Positions 7,674 to 13,467 of a DNA stretch of 64,000 bases are shown piece by piece. The DNA lies in the NCBI GenBank assembly GCA_963666535.1, contig OY762913.1, positions 2,356,001 through 2,420,000 of the forward strand, read 5' to 3'. Both the position numbers and the translations under genes were made by a program. How positions within the stretch are numbered: position 1 is the stretch's first letter; the number at the start of each line of letters is the position of its first letter. The notes beneath the pieces were generated by a model that worked only from the letters and a program-made list of their open reading frames with translations, searched no databases and was not told the DNA's origin. This DNA comes from G963666535 sp963666535. Lineage in GTDB: Bacteria; Bacillota; Clostridia; Oscillospirales; Oscillospiraceae.

Positions 7674-8003
7674 ATGTATATAACCGCCGGCATTCTCTAT
7701 AAGGGGCAGTTACTTGAAAAGCAGTTTCCGGAGGGCTCTATAGTGGCCGGACAATGGGCATATTTGCAGGGATATGCCCCGGAGGATTACAAGGTGGTCC
7801 TTCTGCTCCCAGACGGGGAAATCAATCACAGGGCCATTATCCAGGTGTACGATTATCAGGCTGGAAAGTACATCCTCGAAAATCATTATACTACCTGCGG
7901 CACATTTCACTATCCCATGTCGGATTATGAGGCACATAAGGCCTACTTCACGGGGAAATACGCCGGCAGCCGCTATGAAGTAAGCTGCTGGATCGAATAT
8001 TAA
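7674..8003 (+). CDS. Hypothetical protein, cluster gene 9
   Basis: One hundred and nine residues (MYITAGILYKGQLLEKQF onward), rich in aromatic residues. AAAAGGAGG ribosome-binding site. No family recognised. Confidence 0.65.
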   Translation: MYITAGILYKGQLLEKQFPEGSIVAGQWAYLQGYAPEDYKVVLLLPDGEINHRAIIQVYDYQAGKYILENHYTTCGTFHYPMSDYEAHKAYFTGKYAGSRYEVSCWIEY

Positions 8004-8015
8004 GGAGGATTTTTT

Positions 8016-8315
8016 ATGCAGAAAACCACTGAGGAAGCAAAGCTCCTAATTGAAAGTCTTCTCACTTTGCAGGAGAATCCAACAGACGGCTATGTCTTCC
8101 CGTGCCCTCGCTGCGGGCATGACCGAATGGACCAGCGCCCCATTCGGAATGCGCTGAGCCGTCGGGCGAAGGTCTATATCTGCGACCAGTGCGGCATGGA
8201 CGAAGCTATGCTGGACACGGCTGGAAAGCCGCCCCTCCCACTCAATGAGTGGGCCATGATTCGCGGGTTCGACGAGGACGACGATGACGAGGAAGGAGGT
8301 GAGGACGATGAATAA
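8016..8315 (+). CDS. Zinc-ribbon protein, cluster gene 10
   Basis: Ninety-nine residues with two Cys pairs, CPRCGHDRM and ICDQCGMD, about 30 residues apart, which can form one zinc ribbon, and a very acidic tail (DEDDDDEEGGEDDE). AAGGAGG ribosome-binding site. Probably binds nucleic acid or protein; function unknown. Confidence 0.7.
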   Translation: MQKTTEEAKLLIESLLTLQENPTDGYVFPCPRCGHDRMDQRPIRNALSRRAKVYICDQCGMDEAMLDTAGKPPLPLNEWAMIRGFDEDDDDEEGGEDDE

Positions 8316-8511
8316 ATGGGGCATATGGGCTGAGCGGTCTGAGGGCTCTATATTTGGGGCAGACGCGAATTGGCTGCGGTTGCCTAACGGTAGCCCGGCA
8401 ACGTTCGAGAGTGAAGACGCTGCCACAGATGCGGCGTATGGAATGCAGGATGCCATGAGCAGCCCGAACCTTGTATACTCTGCCAGAGAAATTAAGAACG
8501 GCACCCGATAA
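8308..8511 (+). CDS. Hypothetical small protein, cluster gene 11
   Basis: Sixty-seven residues (MNKWGIWAERSEGSIFGADA onward), last gene of the rightward cluster. The start overlaps the previous stop by 8 bases and the stop lies inside the terminator hairpin. No family recognised. Confidence 0.65.
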   Translation: MNKWGIWAERSEGSIFGADANWLRLPNGSPATFESEDAATDAAYGMQDAMSSPNLVYSAREIKNGTR

Positions 8512-8527
8512 CGGGTGTCGTTCTTTT
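8497..8527 (+). terminator. Terminator of the small-gene cluster
   Basis: AACGGCACCCG, loop ATAA, then CGGGTGTCGTT (one G-U pair), followed by CTTTT. It overlaps the last codons of the cluster's final gene. Confidence 0.8.
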
Positions 8528-8538
8528 AGGATTGGGCG

Positions 8539-8808
8539 CTATGTAAGCTTGCTTTGCCCTGGTTTCTTCGGCTGACCTGCCCGTGTGTGGGTGATTTTGG
8601 GCTCAGGATCTGGTACCCGCACCATAATTTCTGACAAATCGCAGTCAAGGGCTTCACATATCAAATCGAGGTGTTCCAGGTTAACCCTGTCGGCCATCTC
8701 GTGATATAGCTCATTTATTGTGGTGGGGCGTATTCCGGTGACTCGAGCAAGGTCAGCCTGTGTCCATCGAACCTCGCCAAGTTTTCTGGACAGTAAAATT
8801 CTAATCAT
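8539..8808 (-). CDS. XRE-family regulator
   Basis: An 89-residue Cro/C1-type HTH protein: LGEVRWTQADLARVTGIRPT is a clear helix-turn-helix, followed by LDLICEALDCDLSEIM, and a basic C-terminal tail. It is read leftward against the small-gene cluster and probably binds the inverted repeats at 8824-8876 upstream of itself. Confidence 0.85.
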   Translation of the reverse strand: MIRILLSRKLGEVRWTQADLARVTGIRPTTINELYHEMADRVNLEHLDLICEALDCDLSEIMVRVPDPEPKITHTRAGQPKKPGQSKLT

Positions 8809-8823
8809 ACGCCTTGCTCCTTT

Positions 8824-8876
8824 GTGATAATCTACCCCCTATTGTAAGATTCCACTGGAAATTGTTAGATTATCAC
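8824..8876. promoter_or_regulatory. Operator region of the XRE regulator
   Basis: GTGATAATCTA (8824-8834) and TAGATTATCAC (8866-8876) form an 11-bp perfect inverted repeat around a smaller TTCCACTGGAA palindrome. It lies just upstream of the regulator start and overlaps a rightward promoter candidate (TTGTTA 8863-8868, 17 bases, TATAAT 8886-8891). Confidence 0.6.
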
Positions 8877-8914
8877 GGATTACGTTATAATCAGAGGAGC
8901 GAACGGGCATAAAA

Positions 8915-8962
8915 AAAGAGCCCCAAGCATGAGTTCACAAAAACTCATGCTTGGGGCTCTTT
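8915..8962. terminator. Strong bidirectional terminator
   Basis: A 21-bp perfect stem (8915-8935 with 8942-8962) with a 6-base loop and A/T runs on both sides. It ends the leftward late transcript after the holin gene and blocks rightward reading into it. Confidence 0.9.
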
Positions 8963-8990
8963 CAGTTTTGAACATGTAAGGGAAAAATTT

Positions 8991-9344
8991 TCAGGTTGTC
9001 GTGCTCCCCGAGCTGCCTGTGGCGTCTTCGAGCGCGTCCTTTGCGGTGTCAACCGCAGATTCGGCAAGCCAGCCGCCCTTCTCGTTCAGATAGGTGACAA
9101 CACTATCAACGGCTGCACTGACCGAGGCCGTCACCTTGATACCCATGGCCTCAAGCTGCGCGATAACTTTTGCCTTTTTCTCAGCTCCCATTCCGCTCCC
9201 CTGGACGGTATTCTCGGCCCTTTGCACAAGGTCGGTCACCGTTTCAAGGATCTTCTGCTTGTTGCCCTTGATGATGTACGCGCCGATCGCGCAGACGCCG
9301 GCGAGCACAAGCGTCAGGGCAATGTCCTTAATGGTTTCCAGCAT
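8991..9344 (-). CDS. Holin, LLH superfamily
   Basis: One hundred and seventeen residues with one N-terminal membrane segment (IALTLVLAGVCAIGAYII, about residues 8-25) followed by a helical, charged cytoplasmic part (QKILETVTDLVQRAENT), the layout of the LLH holin family. Holins form the membrane lesions that release or activate the endolysin. It is next to another membrane protein and the amidase, forming the lysis cassette. Confidence 0.8.
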   Translation of the reverse strand: MLETIKDIALTLVLAGVCAIGAYIIKGNKQKILETVTDLVQRAENTVQGSGMGAEKKAKVIAQLEAMGIKVTASVSAAVDSVVTYLNEKGGWLAESAVDTAKDALEDATGSSGSTTT

Positions 9345-9358
9345 TTTAATATGCCTCC

Positions 9359-9766
9359 TTATAAATCTCTGTTTGTGGTGTTGTTCTTGATTTTGTCGGT
9401 GGTGTTTTCAATCGCGCTCTTCAGGAAGTATCCCGCCGAGCCCGCCACTGTTTCCACCATCACATATCGGGAAAGCGTTTCAAGCGTTGCGTTGATGCCG
9501 CGATAAGCAAGGTAGTATGACGCTCCGCCCATGACGGTTCCGGAAGCGACCATCCAAATGACCAAGACATGGCTGAATGTGATCCTGCCAGCTTTATATA
9601 GCCATCGAATTATCCAGCCCCAGAAAGCGGCAACGGCGCAGACGCCAAAGACCAATACGCCCTCAAGGGCGTGGTGGCGCAGAATCCAGAGAATGAGCAC
9701 CGTTGTGGCCACGACCGCAAGCAATGTTATCCCAGCAGCCGCAATCACTGAGGCTGTTTTTTTCAT
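9359..9766 (-). CDS. Membrane protein of the lysis cassette, holin-like
   Basis: One hundred and thirty-five residues with three likely membrane segments (about residues 8-30, 36-55 and 66-90). It lies between the endolysin and the LLH holin and overlaps the endolysin stop by 4 bases. A second holin, antiholin or pinholin is likely but not provable from sequence alone. Confidence 0.65.
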   Translation of the reverse strand: MKKTASVIAAAGITLLAVVATTVLILWILRHHALEGVLVFGVCAVAAFWGWIIRWLYKAGRITFSHVLVIWMVASGTVMGGASYYLAYRGINATLETLSRYVMVETVAGSAGYFLKSAIENTTDKIKNNTTNRDL

Positions 9767-10551
9767 ATTACCCCGGCCCTGCCCAGAACGGCCGCAACCG
9801 CCTCGCGTGAAATAGGGTCCTGCCAGTTAAAATTCCCCTGGCCGTCTCCGCCGAAGGCGCCCTTGTCCTTCGCCTTTTCACAGGCGTCTTTTGCCCAGTC
9901 GGACGGTTCGTCACCCTTCTTCTCGGCGAGCATCTCCTTGTAGAGTTCCTTAAACTGATCGAGTGTCATTTCTTCTTCCTCCTTTTCTGTGGTATCGTCG
10001 GCTGATCCATTAAGCCGTTTGTTGACCTCTTCCGCAATCTCGGCATGGCGGCTGTACAGGTAATTTCCCGGGCAGGCCTTTGCCGCGAACCAGCGGTGAA
10101 CGGTCATGTTCTGCTTACTTTCCTGTCCGATAAGGTCCTTGTCCCCCTGCCATAGCAGCTGCTTGATTCCGTTGCGCTGGCAGATATCTACCAACAGGTT
10201 TATCAGGGACTTGTATGCTGCATCAGATACCGGCCAGTCCGAATCTGTATTGCTGCTGTTGGAGACCTCTATCGTAATAGCTCTATGATCATTTGAGCCC
10301 GAAGAGGTGCACCAAGAACGATTAGCCTCGTCTACGCCCAATGCAATTTCTCCATCGTATCCGATGGCATAGTTGCATGAGGAACCTTTGGTAGTGCTGT
10401 ATGTTGTAAACGATGATAGATTTAGGCACTGCTTGGCGGTTAACTTGCCGGCCATGCAGTGGATCGAGATCGTATCAATAGCGTGATTTCGGGGCTTGGT
10501 GCAGTTCGGAGAAAGATTGGTATACGACACCAGCGAACTGTTACTCATCAT
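9763..10551 (-). CDS. N-acetylmuramoyl-L-alanine amidase endolysin
   Basis: A 262-residue amidase of the PGRP/Amidase_2 type that cleaves the MurNAc-L-Ala bond of peptidoglycan. Visible zinc-ligand and fold motifs are DTISIHCMAGK near residue 31, the SCNYAIGYDGEIA strand, AITIEVSN, and MTVHRWFAAKACPGNYL near residue 150. The C-terminal 70 residues (EEEEMTLDQFKELYKEM to the end) resemble an SLH-like or putative wall-binding region. It starts at ATG 10551 or 10548, overlapping the small gene upstream. Confidence 0.9.
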   Translation of the reverse strand: MMSNSSLVSYTNLSPNCTKPRNHAIDTISIHCMAGKLTAKQCLNLSSFTTYSTTKGSSCNYAIGYDGEIALGVDEANRSWCTSSGSNDHRAITIEVSNSSNTDSDWPVSDAAYKSLINLLVDICQRNGIKQLLWQGDKDLIGQESKQNMTVHRWFAAKACPGNYLYSRHAEIAEEVNKRLNGSADDTTEKEEEEMTLDQFKELYKEMLAEKKGDEPSDWAKDACEKAKDKGAFGGDGQGNFNWQDPISREAVAAVLGRAGVI

Positions 10552-10657
10552 CGTCGTCTCCCTTCCCGTTTGAAAGCTCGTCGATGGTATCGGCAGTTAC
10601 TTCTTCGTTGCTGCTGAGGTCAATGCCGAATTCGTTTTGGGGATCCTGCTTGTTCAC
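10541..10657 (-). CDS. Small acidic protein upstream of endolysin
   Basis: A 38-residue open frame with a GTG start, preceded by GAGGAGG, and ending in GDDDDE. Its end overlaps the amidase start, so it may serve for translational coupling. It has no known family. Confidence 0.5.
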   Translation of the reverse strand: MNKQDPQNEFGIDLSSNEEVTADTIDELSNGKGDDDDE

Positions 10658-10708
10658 AAATTTATTCCTCCTCAATTCAAATAATCTGTAGCTTTCTTAC
10701 CATGCAGC

Positions 10709-11059
10709 TTAGCCATTGCCGGCCTGCCTGTTTACCACAGTCATGTCGTGCTCGCGCTCCAGATGTTCGTCAATCCGGTGATGTGCGGACTTGGCCGACT
10801 CGTGAGCTCTGGCAGCCTCTCCGGATACGGTGGCAATCTGTTTCCCCTGCTCGTCGATCCGGCCTTCCAGACGCTTGACATCATCGCTGAGACGGGTCTC
10901 GATGCGGTTTACGCTGTTTTTGATGTACTCCACATCCTTAGACAGGGCGCCGGCCTCTTTGCCGTCGTTTTTGGCGGCCGTCTGCCTACCTATGAAAAAT
11001 GTTGCGATTGCCAGTGCGGCGGTGAGGCAGGAGATTGCGGCAGCCACTTCAACAGTCAT
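10709..11059 (-). CDS. Membrane-anchored coiled-coil protein
   Basis: One hundred and sixteen residues with one N-terminal membrane segment (VEVAAAISCLTAALAIATFF) and a long helical, coiled-coil-like part (YIKNSVNRIETRLSDDVKRL, then GRIDEQGKQI). This design is common for small phage proteins near the lysis genes, sometimes annotated as hemolysin XhlA-like. Start at 11059 by the GGTGAG site; a GTG 12 bases upstream is possible. Confidence 0.7.
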   Translation of the reverse strand: MTVEVAAAISCLTAALAIATFFIGRQTAAKNDGKEAGALSKDVEYIKNSVNRIETRLSDDVKRLEGRIDEQGKQIATVSGEAARAHESAKSAHHRIDEHLEREHDMTVVNRQAGNG

Positions 11060-11112
11060 CCGCTCACCCACTTTCTTTCAGGTTCCATATGTTTCCTCCT
11101 TCCAAAATAAAG

Positions 11113-11136
11113 GAGCCGCCCACATCGGGGCGGCTC
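11113..11136 (-). terminator. Terminator between CD1375-like and lysis genes
   Basis: GAGCCGCCC pairs perfectly with GGGCGGCTC around 6 bases; leftward it is followed by CTTTATTTT. It may attenuate reading from the tail genes into lysis. Confidence 0.6.
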
Positions 11137-11146
11137 TACGGATGCG

Positions 11147-11263
11147 TCAGACCTCCACTTCGAGGTCAGCCAGGATCTGCTTCACGTCATCGAGGATCAG
11201 AGCAGGAACCTGTTCCAGCGTCTTACGCTTTTTGACGATCAGGGTAGCATACACTACAGCCAT
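11147..11263 (-). CDS. CD1375-family small phage protein, copy 2
   Basis: Thirty-eight residues, MAVVYATLIVKKRKTLEQVP then VKQILADL. The pattern VYxxLIxxxxKTxExVP is shared with the next gene upstream and with small proteins found after tail-fibre genes in clostridial phages. Ribosome-binding site AAAGGAGGC. Function unknown. Confidence 0.7.
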   Translation of the reverse strand: MAVVYATLIVKKRKTLEQVPALILDDVKQILADLEVEV

Positions 11264-11302
11264 CGTTTGCGCCTCCTTTCCAAAGAGCAAATATAAAAGA
11301 AA

Positions 11303-11332
11303 GAGCCGAGGACTAAACATCGTCCTCAGCTC
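11303..11332 (-). terminator. Hairpin between the two CD1375-like genes
   Basis: GAGCTGAGGAC pairs with GTCCTCGGCTC on the minus strand and is followed by TTTCTTTT. It overlaps the stop of the upstream copy. Confidence 0.6.
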
Positions 11333-11435
11333 CAGTCTCTTCAAGCAAAGTCTGTACCTTATCCCGCAGCCCGGGCGGTACGTTCTCCATCGTTTTCAGG
11401 CCTTTCCGGATTAGCTCTGCGTAAACCTTGTCCAT
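11313..11435 (-). CDS. CD1375-family small phage protein, copy 1
   Basis: Forty residues, MDKVYAELIRKGLKTMENVP then LRDKVQTLLEE, a diverged tandem paralogue of the downstream gene. Ribosome-binding site AAAGGGGTGA. Confidence 0.7.
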   Translation of the reverse strand: MDKVYAELIRKGLKTMENVPPGLRDKVQTLLEETGAEDDV

Positions 11436-11448
11436 AAAATCACCCCTT

Positions 11449-11856
11449 TCATGTAGTGCTGCCGGAAGTGGTGGCACTTGAATTGACAACCTGCTCGTAT
11501 ACATCGCAAAGCGCCAGCTGCGCCTCTGTGACCTGACTCTCGAGGCCGCTGACTTTGGTTGTGAGCGTGCTGTTGTCGCCCTCGAGCTGCGCTACCCTTT
11601 CTTTTAGGGTGGGAATGGTCTTTTCCTCGGCCTCTTTCAACTTCGCCTCTGTCAGGTAGGCGCTGTAGCTGTTGAGGATGTCGTCGGTCAGCCCGTCGCT
11701 TCCTTCCAGTTCGAGTTGGTATTCGTCGTACTCATAGCCGCTGACGGTAAGACCGTCCTTGGTTTCGGAGAACGGCGCTGCGTTCTCATAGAAGCGCGCC
11801 AGCACAAAGCCGGGGTGATGGGGCTGCTCTTCCACGGAGAAAGCATTGCTCGGCAT
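11449..11856 (-). CDS. Phage tail-region protein with coiled coil
   Basis: One hundred and thirty-five residues. The N-terminal part (FVLARFYENAAPFSETKDGL) is followed by helices and a coiled coil (ERVAQLEGDNSTLTTKVSGL). The start at 11856 is chosen for the AGAGGCG site, so the gene begins inside the 3' end of the reverse transcriptase gene. In related phages a protein of this type follows the tail fibre; its exact role is unknown. Confidence 0.65.
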   Translation of the reverse strand: MPSNAFSVEEQPHHPGFVLARFYENAAPFSETKDGLTVSGYEYDEYQLELEGSDGLTDDILNSYSAYLTEAKLKEAEEKTIPTLKERVAQLEGDNSTLTTKVSGLESQVTEAQLALCDVYEQVVNSSATTSGSTT

Positions 11857-12976
11857 CAAGTCGCCTCTTACCCTCATTTTTGACTACCTCCTTCAGTATT
11901 TTTACTCCAATGGGATCGACGTACTTCACCCTGATATTGTGGCTGTCGCAGTGCTTCAGCTGCCCGATGCGGCTGAGCAAGCCGGCGGCCATTTTGCACG
12001 GGATGTACCGATCCGCTTCGATGTACTTTTTGACCTTTCTGCACTGCCGCGTGAACCGCAGGAAATTTCGCTTGCGGAGAATCGTATAGCCGCGCGCGAT
12101 ACGGTACCCGACGATGCTGAAAAGCCGCTTGGCAACGGGGAATATCTGCCATGTGGATTTCATCACCAGACCGAGCCGTTTCTCCATGAAGTCAGCGATG
12201 GCCCGACGTGCCTTGTGCAAGGCCTTTTTATTCGGCCCCCAAATGCTGATGTTGTCCATATATCGCACCATGTACTTCACGCCTGGCTGAGCCATCGTAA
12301 AATGGTCAAGTGCTTCCAGATAGTAATTCGCCAGCCATTGGCACACATAGAAGCCAATGAGCAGGCCGCGGGCATCGCCCACGATTGATTCGGCGCTTTC
12401 CCCTTGCTGCAGGGCGGCACCGAAACCGCCCGGGTAACAGGTGAGCACGACCGCGATCAGGAGCAGAAACTTTCTGTCCTTGATCTTCAGGGAGAGGGCA
12501 TGCATAAGACGGCGAAGCGGAACGGATGGATAAAAACCCTTTACGTCCAGCTCACCGCCGTACTTGGAGCCCTTCCGATCATCGCGTATGATATGCTCGG
12601 CGCGTTTCAGGGCGCGTTTTCCTCCCCGGCCGGGAATTGATGCGCACGACCACGGGTGCATGCCTCGCATAAGCACCGGCTCCATCACCAGCACGATCAG
12701 CTGGTGCATGATGCCGTCCGGGTAAAAAGGAACCACATTGATTTTGCGCCATTTCTGGCTGCTCGGGTCGTAGATATCGCGCTGTTTCGGTTTGGTAGGC
12801 ATGAAGCTGTCGGTAACAATGAGCTGGTGCATCTTTTCGATGTAGACGTCTTCCCGGGCAACGACATCCTTCACATCCCATCGTTTACGCTTACCCTTTG
12901 CCCCTCGGCGGATGGCTAGGCGGATGTTTTCCTTGTCGGCCATCTGCTCATACAGGAATCCCACTCTTTTTGGCAT
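11786..12976 (-). CDS. Diversity-generating retroelement reverse transcriptase
   Basis: A 396-residue reverse transcriptase with the compact finger-palm layout of retroelement RTs. Motif A is GELDVKGFYPSV, the motif-4 equivalent is GLLIGFYVCQWLAN, and the catalytic box is VRYMDNISIW, with Asn where the second Asp of YxDD is expected. KRLFSIVGYRI follows. It copies an RNA of the template repeat with adenine misincorporation and the product replaces the variable repeat in the tail fibre gene. VR, TR and RT are in that order on one strand. No accessory avd gene is evident nearby. The last 71 bases overlap the next gene. Confidence 0.9.
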   Translation of the reverse strand: MPKRVGFLYEQMADKENIRLAIRRGAKGKRKRWDVKDVVAREDVYIEKMHQLIVTDSFMPTKPKQRDIYDPSSQKWRKINVVPFYPDGIMHQLIVLVMEPVLMRGMHPWSCASIPGRGGKRALKRAEHIIRDDRKGSKYGGELDVKGFYPSVPLRRLMHALSLKIKDRKFLLLIAVVLTCYPGGFGAALQQGESAESIVGDARGLLIGFYVCQWLANYYLEALDHFTMAQPGVKYMVRYMDNISIWGPNKKALHKARRAIADFMEKRLGLVMKSTWQIFPVAKRLFSIVGYRIARGYTILRKRNFLRFTRQCRKVKKYIEADRYIPCKMAAGLLSRIGQLKHCDSHNIRVKYVDPIGVKILKEVVKNEGKRRLDAEQCFLRGRAAPSPRLCAGALL

Positions 12977-13123
12977 AACTGCCTCCTTGTTTGCCTTCGG
13001 TGCCGTTCAAATCCATACCACGCCTTTCGGCGATTCGGGCTTACTAAGCTCCGTCCTGTCGGCAAAATTTTCACCAAGCGGTGAGGGAGAACCTGTGCAC
13101 TGGATTTGTTGTGGAAACAAGGT

Positions 13124-13254
13124 GTCGCGCGCCGATGTTCGTGTTCGCGCTGCTCGAAGAGTTGTTGGCGTTGAAGTAGAACAGACCGGCATTCGAGCCA
13201 TTACTGTAGTTGCCGCTCACCATAAGGACGAGCCAGCCAGAGTTCGAGTTCACG
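13124..13254 (-). repeat. DGR template repeat (TR)
   Basis: A 131-bp copy of the end of the tail fibre gene, aligned without gaps to 13485-13615. The two differ at 13 positions, and at all 13 the TR has adenine on the coding strand. Many of its codons are AAC or AAT, the usual design that lets adenine mutagenesis reach many amino acids without stops. It lies between the target and the reverse transcriptase. Confidence 0.95.
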
Positions 13255-13440
13255 AGAGCAAAAGCCCCGACGCATTGCACAGGAAATCCCGCGTTCAATT
13301 ATATCCGGATGCCATTGGAAATACGGAAGTTCGTCAGAAAATAACGAAATACGTTATTTTCAAAATCTATAAACCGGGGGGCTCCGCCCCCGTACCCCCG
13401 GCAGGCCCCTTCTATCGTCGCTCACTGCAAATTGAAACCG

Positions 13441-13460
13441 CCGGGGGTTGAGACCCCCGG
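13441..13460. promoter_or_regulatory. DGR target hairpin after the variable repeat
   Basis: CCGGGGGT pairs with ACCCCCGG around a 4-base loop, 8 bases past the tail-fibre stop codon. Hairpin or cruciform structures at this position are known to aid target recognition in the Bordetella phage BPP-1 system. Together with the GC-only stretch GGCGCGCG at the VR end it fits the element that starts mutagenic homing. Confidence 0.75.
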
Positions 13461-13467
13461 TCCCCCG

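Larger units (their letters stand above)
12977..13467. other. DGR intergenic region between RT and target gene
   Basis: This 491-base stretch holds the template repeat, the hairpin after the variable repeat, a 9-bp perfect hairpin (AAAATAACG with CGTTATTTT, 13338-13360) and GC-rich short inverted repeats (13376-13402). A TATAAT box on the minus strand (13298-13303) could start the template RNA about 36 bases before the repeat, but no good -35 box is seen. The open frame through the template repeat is not a gene. Confidence 0.7.

Noticed and set aside
13071..13298. Seventy-five-codon frame across the template repeat
   Set aside because: It is in frame only because the TR copies the end of the tail fibre gene. 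It lacks a start signal and is read as the DGR template.
13376..13402. GC-rich inverted repeats as an insertion sequence
   Set aside because: There is no transposase or target duplication; they are better explained as structure in the retroelement region.
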